DNA from: Kordia aestuariivivens
GTDB lineage: Bacteria > Bacteroidota > Bacteroidia > Flavobacteriales > Flavobacteriaceae
Assembly: GCF_014397005.1 (NCBI RefSeq)
Contig: NZ_JACGWS010000008.1
Coordinates: forward strand, 186,001-250,000
Length of the DNA: 64,000 nucleotides
Direction: 5' to 3'
The notes beneath the pieces are model-generated. The model did not search any database. It was not told the DNA's origin and was given only the letters and a program-made list of their open reading frames with translations. Of the stretch, positions 29,905 through 38,042 are shown piece after piece (the first letter of the stretch is position 1; every line of letters begins with the position of its first letter). A program made the position numbers and the translations under genes.

Positions 29905-31914
29905 ATGAATAAAACGCTCCAACTAAAATCTTTAAAAATATTCTTTTCGCTTCTCGCGATATGTCTCTGCTTCAGTGCTTGTCAAGAAGAAAATGATCAA
30001 GTTTCGGAGCCAAACTCGGAAGCAACATTGGTTGCAAACACCACATTGCCAAGACTCATGGAACGCATGACATTGCTTGATGGTTCTGCGGATAACATCA
30101 TTGACAATGCAAATTGTTTCTTAGTCGATTTACCTGTGACGGTTGCCGTAAGCGGAACAACGGTTGTGGTAAACAGTACGAATGATTACGGCGCAATTCT
30201 CGAATTATTAAATCAATCCAATGATGAAACGGTTGCAATCACATATCCAATCACAATAATATTAAGCGATTACACAGAAGTTATTATAGAAAATCAAGCG
30301 CAGTTACTAGCGCAAATTACAAACTGTGCTGGACCAAATCAGCCAGATATTGACATTGAATGTATTGACTTTCAATATCCGTTTAGCATTGCAGTATATG
30401 ATATCAATTTTGAAGTAATTGAAACGGTAAACATCACACACGATGAAGTATTGTATTATTTCCTCGAAACACTTTCGGATGGAATTTTGGCAAGTATCAA
30501 CTATCCAATCAATTTGATACAAGCAGATGGAACTATTATTTCTGTGAACACTAATGAAGCCTTAGAAGCGGCAATCGCTGCGGCGGAAGATACTTGCGAT
30601 GAAGACGATGATAACAATTACAATGATGGCGACTGTACACAAGCACAAGTAACCGAAAACTTGATGGATTGTTTTTGGCGAATTACCGACTTGGACGGAA
30701 ATACACAATTAATTTATGAATTCTACTTTAATGCAGATGGTTCGTTTACATTTTCGACAGAACCAACAAGCAGTACCGTATATGAAGGAAATTGGGAAGT
30801 AACAACTTCGCAAGGAAACTTAGTCTTAAACATTAGCAATGTAAGTGCAAATATTACCAGCTTTAATGGTTCGTGGATTATTGACGAATGCAGCGAAAAT
30901 CAATTGTTATTACATAGCGGAAACCAAGAAGTTACACTGCAAAAATCGTGTGAAAACTTTACGCCATTTGAGTGTTTTGATAACATTACAACAACGATTT
31001 GCGATGAAGGAAATCCGTATGACGGTTTTGTTGAAATGAACTTAGAAGAGCTATTTATTTTAAATGTTGTGTGTACGCAAAATTATACTTTCGGGTTCTA
31101 CGAAACACAAGCTGATGCGAATAATGAAGTAAACACAATCATTCCAACTGCGTATACAAATTTAACGCAGCAACAAACACTGTATTTGCGTATTGAAGAT
31201 ATAAACGGAACTTTTCAAATATATACAATTACGATTACCGTAGAAGATTGCTGTACAAATACGACCATACTAACAGACGACCTAATTTTATACATGCCAT
31301 TTTCCAACGAAGTAAAAGACTTAGTTAGCAATTGGGAATCCAACGAAAGTTATAATTATGTTTCTGACAGAGCAGGAAACGCAACCTGCGCCATTGCTTT
31401 TAACGGAAATGAAGCTGTGGAAATTCCTGTGACAACAGCAAATCAAATTGTACAAGGCGATGCATTTACGGTAAGTCTTTGGTTTAAAATGCAAAATACA
31501 GATCCTGCTAATTATGAAATCTTATTTCAAAAAGGAGCTGCGGTTAGTGAAGGTTTTCAACTCAGTGTCTTCGATTTGAATACGCCCGTATTTAGTGACG
31601 CCGATTCTGGATATGGTTTGTGGGACGATCCTTGGAATATGGACGCCAACTTACCAACAGACACCACCAATTGGCATCATTTAGTAGTTACCGTAGACGC
31701 AAGCAATACAGTCCGTTTATACCGCGACGGCATTCAACGAAATGTAGACCTAAATGCTACCATTAATATTGGAAATACACCATTAATGAATTACATATTA
31801 GGAAATGGCTTTGAAGGTCATTTAGACGATATAAGAGTATACAAAGTTGCCTTAAACCCAAATGATGTTTCTACACTATATACGTTAGAAGCAGATTGCA
31901 ACAATTGTTTATAG
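29905..31914 (+). CDS. LamG-domain lipoprotein (669 aa)
   Basis: A lipoprotein signal is followed by the lipobox Cys at residue 26 (LCFSAC). The middle consists of beta-rich domains. One is a lipocalin-like block (about 245-350; MDCFWRITDLDGNTQLIYEFYFNADGSFTFS). Another (about 355-445) resembles 'gliding motility/CHU-type' beta domains with the CFDNITTTICDEGNPYDGF stretch. The C-terminal LamG/concanavalin-like domain (about 465-665) has LILYMPFSNEVKDLVSNWESN, WHHLVVTVDASNTVRLYRDG and GHLDDIRVYKVALNPNDV. It is probably a surface lipoprotein in carbohydrate or protein binding. It is transcribed away from the sigma cassette and ends at a terminator. Confidence 0.75.
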   Translation: MNKTLQLKSLKIFFSLLAICLCFSACQEENDQVSEPNSEATLVANTTLPRLMERMTLLDGSADNIIDNANCFLVDLPVTVAVSGTTVVVNSTNDYGAILELLNQSNDETVAITYPITIILSDYTEVIIENQAQLLAQITNCAGPNQPDIDIECIDFQYPFSIAVYDINFEVIETVNITHDEVLYYFLETLSDGILASINYPINLIQADGTIISVNTNEALEAAIAAAEDTCDEDDDNNYNDGDCTQAQVTENLMDCFWRITDLDGNTQLIYEFYFNADGSFTFSTEPTSSTVYEGNWEVTTSQGNLVLNISNVSANITSFNGSWIIDECSENQLLLHSGNQEVTLQKSCENFTPFECFDNITTTICDEGNPYDGFVEMNLEELFILNVVCTQNYTFGFYETQADANNEVNTIIPTAYTNLTQQQTLYLRIEDINGTFQIYTITITVEDCCTNTTILTDDLILYMPFSNEVKDLVSNWESNESYNYVSDRAGNATCAIAFNGNEAVEIPVTTANQIVQGDAFTVSLWFKMQNTDPANYEILFQKGAAVSEGFQLSVFDLNTPVFSDADSGYGLWDDPWNMDANLPTDTTNWHHLVVTVDASNTVRLYRDGIQRNVDLNATINIGNTPLMNYILGNGFEGHLDDIRVYKVALNPNDVSTLYTLEADCNNCL

Positions 31915-31950
31915 TTAAGTGTTTATTAAGTTAGTTTAGTGACTTAGTTT

Positions 31951-31987
31951 AAAAGCTGCCTTTAGTTGAATTAGGGCAGCTTTTTTT
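31951..31987 (+). terminator. Terminator after the LamG lipoprotein gene
   Basis: AAAAGCTGCC (31951-31960) pairs with GGCAGCTTTT (31975-31984) and is followed by T residues. Confidence 0.85.
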
Positions 31988-32016
31988 AGTAAAACTCAAT
32001 GTCTTGAGTTTTACCA

Positions 32017-32036
32017 ATCCCGTTGAAAAACGGGAT
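32017..32036. repeat. Short hairpin repeat (ATCCCGTT-gaaa-AACGGGAT)
   Basis: A perfect 8-bp stem with a 4-nt loop, followed by TCTC. It resembles the flavobacterial CAGGAATCTC-type intergenic repeats. A related arrangement is seen near 4413-4436. Confidence 0.5.
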
Positions 32037-32098
32037 CTCTGATTTAATCAATTTTAGATGAATCGTATTGTCATTCCTGCAAAAACAGAAATCTAAAA

Positions 32099-32764
32099 CT
32101 ACACAGAACCCTTTTCCAATAATTCCTTTGCTTCTTGTATGGCTAGAATCTTTTGATCGATTTCTGCCATTAAATTCTTTTCAGCTGTCGGATCAATCTT
32201 TTTTCGTTTAGAACCGGCTTTGCCCATTTCGTTTTTGAATGCGGCTACGTTTTCTAGTGTTACATCTTGTTTTTCTAAATGTTCTGCAACTCTGATATTG
32301 AAACGTGCAATTTCGGGTGTCATTTTTAAAAATGTAGGTATAAAGAACTTGTCCTTTACAGCGTCCCAATACACTTCGGGATCTTCTTCCCGATTGGGGA
32401 ATTCTATTTTTTCAGAACGTAATTTTTTCAAACGCTTATTTTCAAAATAATACATTAACAACACCATAAGGCTAATAAATCCAATGAAAATTGCAAAAGT
32501 AACACCAATTCCTGTCCATTCATATCTTCCGTAGGTCATGATAAATGGTAATGGAATACTGAGTAACCACATTGGAATAAAGAATATACGACCAACGGTT
32601 CCTGAGGCTTTCCCAATAAACGAAGCAACTAAAATCATCCAACTAATACAGATAATTAAAATATCTTCATTCATGCCTCCAAAATAGTAGATACCAAAAA
32701 ATGGAAGTGAAAGTATACCAGCCAATAAAGTGATTAGAATTGCATCAAGGTTAAAAATAATCAT
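32099..32764 (-). CDS. Membrane protein of unknown function (221 aa)
   Basis: Four hydrophobic segments in the first 110 residues (about 8-28, 33-50, 58-78, 84-106) are followed by a soluble C-terminal half with a basic/charged helix (KLRSEKIEFPNREEDPEVYWDAVKDKFFIPTFLKMTPE). A coiled-coil-like end (EKNLMAEIDQKILAIQEAKELLEKG) closes the protein. I do not recognise the family. It is monocistronic, and the gene ends 111 nt beyond the LamG gene terminator. Confidence 0.6.
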   Translation of the reverse strand: MIIFNLDAILITLLAGILSLPFFGIYYFGGMNEDILIICISWMILVASFIGKASGTVGRIFFIPMWLLSIPLPFIMTYGRYEWTGIGVTFAIFIGFISLMVLLMYYFENKRLKKLRSEKIEFPNREEDPEVYWDAVKDKFFIPTFLKMTPEIARFNIRVAEHLEKQDVTLENVAAFKNEMGKAGSKRKKIDPTAEKNLMAEIDQKILAIQEAKELLEKGSV

Positions 32765-32860
32765 AGAGAATATAGCTTTAAGTTTTAAATGTAATGGATA
32801 TTAATGAATTGTACAATTTTGCGTTAAGAATGTTTCGACTCTGCTAAACACAATGTATCT

Positions 32861-32933
32861 TATACCATTTACCATTTGAATTTACCGTAATAAAACGCCC
32901 TTTTCCCCTTTATTCAAACTACAAATGGTATTA
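32861..32933. repeat. Imperfect fold-back sequence
   Basis: ATACCATTT (about 32863-32870) pairs with AAATGGTAT (about 32923-32931), and inside it ATTTGAAT with ATTCAAA. The loop contains a CCCTTTTCCCC stretch. Immediately after it comes AAGGAT-aggagcggc-ATCCTT (about 32946-32966), another hairpin. It lies just outside the presumed left side of the accessory region. Confidence 0.45.
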
Positions 32934-32981
32934 TCTATTCGCGTTAAGGATAGGAGCGGCATCCTTTTTTTAATTTTGAAG

Positions 32982-33066
32982 CGTTATTACGAGAAGGAAC
33001 GACGAAGTAATTTGTTCATTTAAAGCGCAGATTGCCACGAATTTTCTAAAAATTCTCGCAATGACA
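32982..33066 (+). repeat. REP-like palindromic repeat, copy 2
   Basis: CGTTATTACGAGAAGGAACG, then GAAGTAAT, CAGATTGCCACG and TTCTCGCAATGAC. This is the same family as 25817-25898 in inverse orientation. The long reading frame that precedes the integrase start in-frame runs through this repeat, which is one reason for choosing the later start. Confidence 0.7.
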
Positions 33067-33183
33067 AATTTAAAAAAAGATACAGCGGATAGCTGTACCT
33101 ATCGATCTTTATTAGAAATATACCTAAAAAGCGACAAAGCTAGTATTCATCTGTGTTTTCTCTGTTTTGAAAACACCAATTTT

Positions 33184-34497
33184 ATGCCTACATTTAACGA
33201 CTTATTACAAAACGAATACGTTACCGAATACAGTTTGAACGCAAAAAAAGAGTACTCAGATCCAAAGATTTATGACGCAGATGGTGATTTAAGCAAACGT
33301 TGGTATGTTTATTACTCATTTCGCGATCCCAATACAGAGAAGTTAAAACGGCAACCTCCTATCTATAAAGGAGCAAATCGGTTTAAAACGAAGGCAGAAC
33401 GTTTAGAAATATTAATGGCTTACAAGTCAGCACTTAAAAAGCTTTTATCAGAGGGATATAGCCCCTACGAAAATTATAAGGTCACTCAAGCTAAAATTGA
33501 GAAACTTGAAAAAGTAAAAAAAGCGCAACTTGATACACAGATACAACCTAACAATTATAACGCCGTAGAAGCATTAGATTTTGCATTTAAACAAAAATTA
33601 CCGTATTTGTCAGATCGTGCGAAAGTATCTATTAAAAGTCATCTTAAACGTTTCAAAGCTTGGCTAGAACAACAAAAACTAGACAAGATTGACATTAAAA
33701 CACTTAAAAGACGTGAAATTTCAATCTTTTTGAATTCATTAAAAAAGATTGATAAACAACATAAGCTAACAGATGAGGCAATTGGTGCTAAAACTCGTAA
33801 TGGTTATAGAACTTCTTTATCCTTAATTTTTGGTCAATTAGTAAGTGATGATATTGTAGAGTACAATATCATTACTGCAATTAAAAAATTAAAAGAAAAC
33901 CCTAAGAAACATAAATCATATTCAGACTCGCAAATTAAAGTAATGCGCGAGTATATGGACAAGAATGATCCATACCTTAGAAAGTTTACGCAATTTATTG
34001 CCTATGCCTTTTTAAGAAATGTGGAAGTATGCCGACTTAAAGTTGGTGACATTGATTTAGAAAATAGACGCTTGTATGTGCAAACTAAGACTGAAGCAAA
34101 GGAAGTAGTTCCTATTATTGGTAGTCTAGCCAAAGTTATTGAGCAAATGGAACTCCATAAGTACAAGTCAACTGATTTTATATTTTCAGATAGCGAAACT
34201 TGTGGACAATGGAATGTTTCGGAAAAAACTAAAACCAATCATTTTTATGATCGTTTCGCCATCATGAAAAAAGAATTAGAACTCGATGAAGATCAAACCT
34301 TATATTCTTTTAAACATACCGCTGCTTCAAATTTATATAATTCTTTAGCTTCTGAAGGCAAAGCAAACGAACAAGTGCTTATGGAACTTATGGGATTCAC
34401 AAGACATAAAACCAAGTCACAATTAAAAAAATATCTTAGAGGCATTGGTGCTTCACTTGCAAAAGATTATTCAAATAAATATACCATAGACTTCTAA
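33184..34497 (+). CDS. Tyrosine recombinase / integrase (accessory element)
   Basis: The frame is open from 33061, but the first 41 codons fall partly in a repeat. The ATG at 33184 gives a typical start MPTFNDLLQNEYVTEYSL and 437 residues. An Arm/SAM-like N-terminal domain (about 125-225) precedes the catalytic domain. The first Arg is R278 in AFLRNVEVCRLKVGDI. H378 in YSFKHTAASNLYN lacks the usual HxxR arginine. H408 in TRHKTKSQ and the nucleophile Y417 in KKYLRGIG complete the site. Similar HTxx variants occur in Bacteroidota element integrases. It marks the left part of the mobile region. Confidence 0.88.
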   Translation: MPTFNDLLQNEYVTEYSLNAKKEYSDPKIYDADGDLSKRWYVYYSFRDPNTEKLKRQPPIYKGANRFKTKAERLEILMAYKSALKKLLSEGYSPYENYKVTQAKIEKLEKVKKAQLDTQIQPNNYNAVEALDFAFKQKLPYLSDRAKVSIKSHLKRFKAWLEQQKLDKIDIKTLKRREISIFLNSLKKIDKQHKLTDEAIGAKTRNGYRTSLSLIFGQLVSDDIVEYNIITAIKKLKENPKKHKSYSDSQIKVMREYMDKNDPYLRKFTQFIAYAFLRNVEVCRLKVGDIDLENRRLYVQTKTEAKEVVPIIGSLAKVIEQMELHKYKSTDFIFSDSETCGQWNVSEKTKTNHFYDRFAIMKKELELDEDQTLYSFKHTAASNLYNSLASEGKANEQVLMELMGFTRHKTKSQLKKYLRGIGASLAKDYSNKYTIDF

Positions 34498-34513
34498 ACC
34501 AAAATAAGGTTAT

Positions 34514-34581
34514 AAAAAGAGCGCGCACAAAAATTATACATACGTGTATCATTATTGATTAAAAGTACAGCGCTCTTTTTT
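34514..34581 (+). terminator. Possible terminator after the integrase
   Basis: AAAAAGAGCGC (34514-34524) pairs with GCGCTCTTTTT (about 34569-34580) around a 45-nt loop. The loop has its own small hairpin, ATACA-TACG-TGTAT. A T run follows. The large loop lowers confidence. Confidence 0.5.
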
Positions 34582-34596
34582 TATGGACAGCTACTG

Positions 34597-34615
34597 ATCG
34601 TTAAGTAATAAGTTG
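34597..34615 (+). repeat. 19-bp direct repeat, copy 1
   Basis: ATCGTTAAGTAATAAGTTG; the second copy at 37886-37904 differs at one base. The pair brackets the tandem-repeat array and the replication-like gene. Confidence 0.6.
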
Positions 34616-35546
34616 TAAAACATCAATTCATTGCTTAGTGATGAGTTGCTGTTTTTATATCGAATAGACTTTAGTACATCCTTCACTTTTACAAGCTAAT
34701 TTTCCAAAACTCGCGTTTTGCACTTTTTTAGTATCAAAATTTACGCTGACAAACGTATGAAAAAGATTATTTTTTCTATGTTTTGATGAAATTTTTAAAA
34801 GAAATTTTCAAAATTATTGAAATTAAACATTTTATTTTTTCCTTTTCGGACATCTCCGCTTCTGTAAAAACACATTTTTATCAAGTTTTACATGAATATT
34901 ATTTCTTTTTAAATAGAAAAAAAATAGTATTTAACTGAACATCAACCGTTTATGTCTTTTGAGTAAAAATAAAAACTAAACGTTGATATAAATTGAAGCA
35001 AAAGTTGCGACAAACTTTAGCAAATCTTTGACAAACTTTGCGTAAAACTTGAGCAAACTTTAGATAAAACTAAAGTAAAACTTCAGCAAAATTTAAGCTA
35101 ACTTTCATAAAATAAACAAGTTACAATTTTTAATTTTCAACTTTTCTTGAATTTACCTATGGTTTTTAACCAAAAAATTAATTAGATTTACTACAAGCCG
35201 AAAGGGGTCGGTTATTACTAGTATGAGTACCTAATTTAGAGATTAACTGCTCATATATCAGAACCCATTTTATAAATCCTTTAAAAATAAAAAATACTAA
35301 AGAAACAAAATTGTAAAACCCGTACAATCATATTGATTGTAAAAAAACATGTAGCACTTACATAGATAAAATAAAGAAGTTACCAATATCAAATTATCTA
35401 CATCTGGTTATTTAATTATTGATGTAGCTATTCAACAAATTATATGAAAAATATAAAATCGCCCAAGTAAGCGATCAGGATTTCTTTTGTCCAAAATTAC
35501 AGGAATCACTTATACATAATTCAACATTAATAGCATCAAAATTTAA
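34616..35546. other. Noncoding AT-rich region with tandem 11-bp repeats
   Basis: No convincing gene was found on either strand. The region contains a CAAAAC-tcgc-GTTTTG palindrome near 34715, the 11-bp repeat array at 34990-35109 and a structured-looking AGCCGAAAGGGGTCGG segment near 35200. A replication origin is the best guess, given the adjoining winged-helix gene. Confidence 0.5.
34990..35109 (+). repeat. Tandem array of about eleven degenerate 11-bp repeats (iteron-like)
   Basis: Consecutive 10-11 nt units start at about 34990, 35001, 35012, 35022, 35033, 35044, 35055, 35066, 35077, 35088 and 35099. The consensus is AAAACTTTAGC (for example AAACTTTAGC, AAACTTTGCGT, AAAACTTGAGC, AAACTTTAGAT, AAAACTTCAGC). 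The period equals one DNA helical turn, so all units face the same side. The array lies 440 bp before a small basic-protein gene and 630 bp before a winged-helix protein, the layout of an iteron origin. Confidence 0.75.
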
Positions 35547-35726
35547 TTGAAAGCAGAAACCGTATATAACGTCATTCAAGCATTAAACTCAGATGAGAAA
35601 CTGAGATTATATGCCATGCTTGATTTGCATAAGGTTTCGGCTAAAAGAATTAAGAGAAAAAAACAAAAACTAATTTCTGTGGCTTCTGCTATGGATGATT
35701 TGTTAGCGAAGACATTTAATAAATAG
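35547..35726 (+). CDS. Small basic protein of the accessory element (59 aa)
   Basis: This short gene uses a TTG start, because the codon just upstream in frame is TAA. It encodes 59 residues beginning (M)KAETVYNVIQALNSDEKL, with a basic centre (KRIKRKKQK) and ending DDLLAKTFNK. It is rich in helix-forming residues and could be a DNA-binding accessory or regulator. I do not recognise a family. It lies 15 nt before the winged-helix gene, so the two form an operon. Confidence 0.55.
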   Translation: MKAETVYNVIQALNSDEKLRLYAMLDLHKVSAKRIKRKKQKLISVASAMDDLLAKTFNK

Positions 35727-35741
35727 CATACTAAATAATCA

Positions 35742-37085
35742 ATGAGCATCATCCATTTTTCAACTGCTTTTAAAGCACTTGATACTTTTGTAGCACAATA
35801 CAATGCTACTTCTGATAACCTTTCAAGCCGTTTGCGTCAACCTGTGATTGCGACCGCTAGAGAGGTTATTAGAATTTATGGTGCTTCCTTATTAAAAGCG
35901 AGTAAAGAGCCTTCTTTTGACGCTTTAAACATTCCTTCTTTAAAAACCAATAACGTACAGTTAGCTACCATTGCACACACAAGTACTAGAACCATTCAAA
36001 GACATCTTAAAAAGCTTTTAGAAGCAAATATTTTGACAAAGAAAATTTGGCATGGTTCTAATGCTAGTTATGAGCTTTATTTCAACCCAAAAATCCTGTT
36101 GATAAACGGTCAACAACCTGTTGATAAACCCTCAATTCAAGAAAAAACCGAAAAAACAAAAACCACTGATAATCAGTTTTTTAAAAACGATATGCGGACA
36201 ACTTGTCCACATACAGACTCTAGTAACAATAGTTACATAAATAATATACTAATAGCAGTTGATAAAAAGTTGGATGCAGAAAACCGAAGGAGTTCACTCT
36301 CGCTAACAGCTAACAATTTAATTGGCAACGATACTGGAAGCACAGAAAAGAAAAAGCAACAGACTCATTTTTCAAGATACGCAGAGAAGGAAGGCGTTAT
36401 AAAAAAGACTGAGCCACATACGCAAGGCACACCAGGCGCGCGAAATTTTCGTCAAAGAGAACATATAAATCATCAAAAACACACACAGAATCAATGTGAT
36501 ACTGATGCAGAGAAGGAAGGTAAAAGCTTAGAAGCCATAGAACAAGCCAAAGACACAGTTTCAAGGCTTGAGGCTTCTGGCTTTGCCTCCTTTAATTTGT
36601 ATGTGGATGCATTGTGGAAACTTGCAAAGAATAATCTTTATGAACATGTGTTTTTAACCAAACATCAAGAAAAACGAGCAAAAGAGTTGTTGCATTTATG
36701 GTATAAACCTGTGAAAGAACAACACTTGGATAAAGTTCATAAAGTCTATCTAGAACGGATCGAATTGGTATGTAAATACATCGCTAAAGATCCTCAGAAT
36801 CGATTTGTTCAGTTACCAAACAGTTATTTTGATCCAACTAATAAATTTGGCTTTACAGGGACAAAAGTTTGGTATGAAAATCAAATGCGAAGTAAACGAA
36901 AAACACACTTAAAATTAATTCTACATGCACAAATTAGACGCTTTGTAAACAATGAAGAAAAGCAAACTGCCAAACAAAAACCGCGTTTGTCATTGTTTAA
37001 AGATTGCGAAAAAAAGATACAGAAACTTGGAAATCCAGAATTATTAGAGCAATTCTACAAAGCTGTTTTGAATCATACTTCTTGA
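35742..37085 (+). CDS. Winged-helix, replication-initiator-like protein
   Basis: The 447-residue protein has an N-terminal winged-helix domain (about 55-125; TNNVQLATIAHTSTRTIQRHLKKLLEANILTKKIWHGSNASYELYFNP). A long hydrophilic linker (about 130-265) is rich in Gln, Asn, Lys and Thr, and a basic C-terminal helical region (about 275-447) closes the protein. The first half resembles plasmid/element replication initiators or helicase-loader-like proteins. With the iteron-like array upstream it is plausibly the element's replication initiator, but I cannot name a family. There is no Rep-type catalytic tyrosine motif. Confidence 0.5.
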   Translation: MSIIHFSTAFKALDTFVAQYNATSDNLSSRLRQPVIATAREVIRIYGASLLKASKEPSFDALNIPSLKTNNVQLATIAHTSTRTIQRHLKKLLEANILTKKIWHGSNASYELYFNPKILLINGQQPVDKPSIQEKTEKTKTTDNQFFKNDMRTTCPHTDSSNNSYINNILIAVDKKLDAENRRSSLSLTANNLIGNDTGSTEKKKQQTHFSRYAEKEGVIKKTEPHTQGTPGARNFRQREHINHQKHTQNQCDTDAEKEGKSLEAIEQAKDTVSRLEASGFASFNLYVDALWKLAKNNLYEHVFLTKHQEKRAKELLHLWYKPVKEQHLDKVHKVYLERIELVCKYIAKDPQNRFVQLPNSYFDPTNKFGFTGTKVWYENQMRSKRKTHLKLILHAQIRRFVNNEEKQTAKQKPRLSLFKDCEKKIQKLGNPELLEQFYKAVLNHTS

Positions 37086-37240
37086 TTATTTTTTTTAATC
37101 ACTTTTTAAAATTAAATATACCATTGCTATTTTTCTTCTTCCACAGCAATGTTCATTTTTGAAATTCGGCTTACAAAATCTGTGAAAGCATATTTTACAC
37201 TGGTATGCAGATCACACAAAATATTCAGAATTACGATGCC

Positions 37241-37257
37241 TGAAAAGTGACTTTTCA
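37241..37257. repeat. Palindrome TGAAAAGT-g-ACTTTTCA
   Basis: A perfect 8-bp inverted repeat around one base. It shares the AAAAGT/ACTTTT core with the palindromes at 37559, 37589 and 37707. Confidence 0.75.
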
Positions 37258-37342
37258 ATTCCCTTCCTTTTACTTTTATCTTCCCTTTTTAATTACTCTT
37301 ATTTTACTGTTTAATTTCTTGACAACTCATTATTAAATAAAT

Positions 37343-37364
37343 AACCCGAAAAATCGGGTTTTAC
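37343..37364 (+). terminator. Small hairpin with T run (AACCCGA-aaaa-TCGGGTT)
   Basis: A 7-bp stem with an AAAA loop followed by TTTT. It lies 258 nt after the winged-helix gene and may terminate its transcript. Confidence 0.5.
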
Positions 37365-37475
37365 CGAAGGCTTACAAAAAATCAAGATCATTTAAAATTT
37401 TACTTTCATTTTTTGTTTTTTATTTTGGAAAATAAAACTGAGTTATTTTTTTCAAAAGAAAAGCTGATAAAACGG

Positions 37476-37494
37476 CTGTTTTTCCGAAAAACAG
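37476..37494. repeat. Palindrome CTGTTTTTC-c-GAAAAACAG
   Basis: A perfect 9-bp inverted repeat around a single base. Its right half is also the left arm of the longer 14-bp inverted repeat. Confidence 0.75.
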
Positions 37495-37558
37495 GTGTTT
37501 TTTCTCATATTTGACGTAAAAATTTCAAAAATGGATGTTTTTTAAATTCAAATTATAA

Positions 37559-37582
37559 AAAAGTCAATGTGGATTGACTTTT
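37559..37582. repeat. Palindrome AAAAGTCAAT-N4-ATTGACTTTT
   Basis: Perfect 10-bp arms and a 4-nt spacer (GTGG). Its centre is exactly 30 bp from that of the next palindrome. Confidence 0.85.
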
Positions 37583-37588
37583 ATGCTA

Positions 37589-37612
37589 AAAGGTCAATAC
37601 GCATTGACTTTT
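37589..37612. repeat. Palindrome AAAGGTCAAT-N4-ATTGACTTTT
   Basis: Second copy with one mismatch between its arms and a different 4-nt spacer (ACGC). Confidence 0.85.
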
Positions 37613-37706
37613 GAAAAATCAAACACCTGTTTTTCAGTTACTTAATCACTAAAAATTTCAATTCTATTTTTGAAATTAAAAAACTAGCATATTTTTGAAT
37701 TTCATA

Positions 37707-37730
37707 AAAAGTAAAACCACTTTTACTTTT
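37707..37730. repeat. Palindrome AAAAGTAAAA-N4-TTTTACTTTT
   Basis: Perfect 10-bp arms with a 4-nt spacer (CCAC). It has the same architecture as the pair at 37559-37612 but a different inner half. Confidence 0.8.
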
Positions 37731-37885
37731 GAAAAGTTAACTAATTGTATTTCAGTTACTTATATGTTTAAAATATCAATTATTTTTTTTGGAATAAAAA
37801 ATAAAATTTGAAAAAACACCTTTATTTCGTAGAAACAAGGAAAGTTTTGCAATTTAGCTTCAGTTTTGATTAAAAAATAAAACTT

Positions 37886-37904
37886 ATCGTTTAGTAATAA
37901 GTTG
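37886..37904 (+). repeat. 19-bp direct repeat, copy 2
   Basis: ATCGTTTAGTAATAAGTTG; copy 1 is at 34597-34615 with one mismatch. Confidence 0.6.
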
Positions 37905-38021
37905 AAGAAAAAAAATGAAAGAATATTTATTTACTGTTGCGCATGGAATGATACTTTAAAAAAACACTTAGTATGCACCAAGTTTAACTATGAAAAATAA
38001 ACCCTAATTTTTGATTTACTT

Positions 38022-38042
38022 AAAGTATTACTTTAAGGTTTT
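38022..38042 (+). repeat. 21-bp direct repeat with palindromic core, copy 1
   Basis: The sequence begins AAAGTATTACTTTAAGG and continues TTTT. The copy at 44610-44630 differs by one base in the palindrome centre. The pair flanks the cargo genes from the micro-proteins to the small lipoprotein. Confidence 0.65.

Larger units (their letters stand above)
37487..37634. repeat. 14-bp perfect inverted repeat enclosing two palindromes
   Basis: AAAAACAGGTGTTT at 37487-37500 and AAACACCTGTTTTT at 37621-37634 are exact reverse complements 120 bp apart. The two phased 24-bp palindromes lie between them. Confidence 0.75.

Noticed and set aside
33061-33183. Longer N-terminus of the integrase
   Set aside because: The extra 41 codons run into the REP-like repeat and an integrase start with good flanks lies at 33184.
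34990-35109. CRISPR array
   Set aside because: The 11-bp units are back to back with no spacers and are degenerate; no cas genes are nearby.
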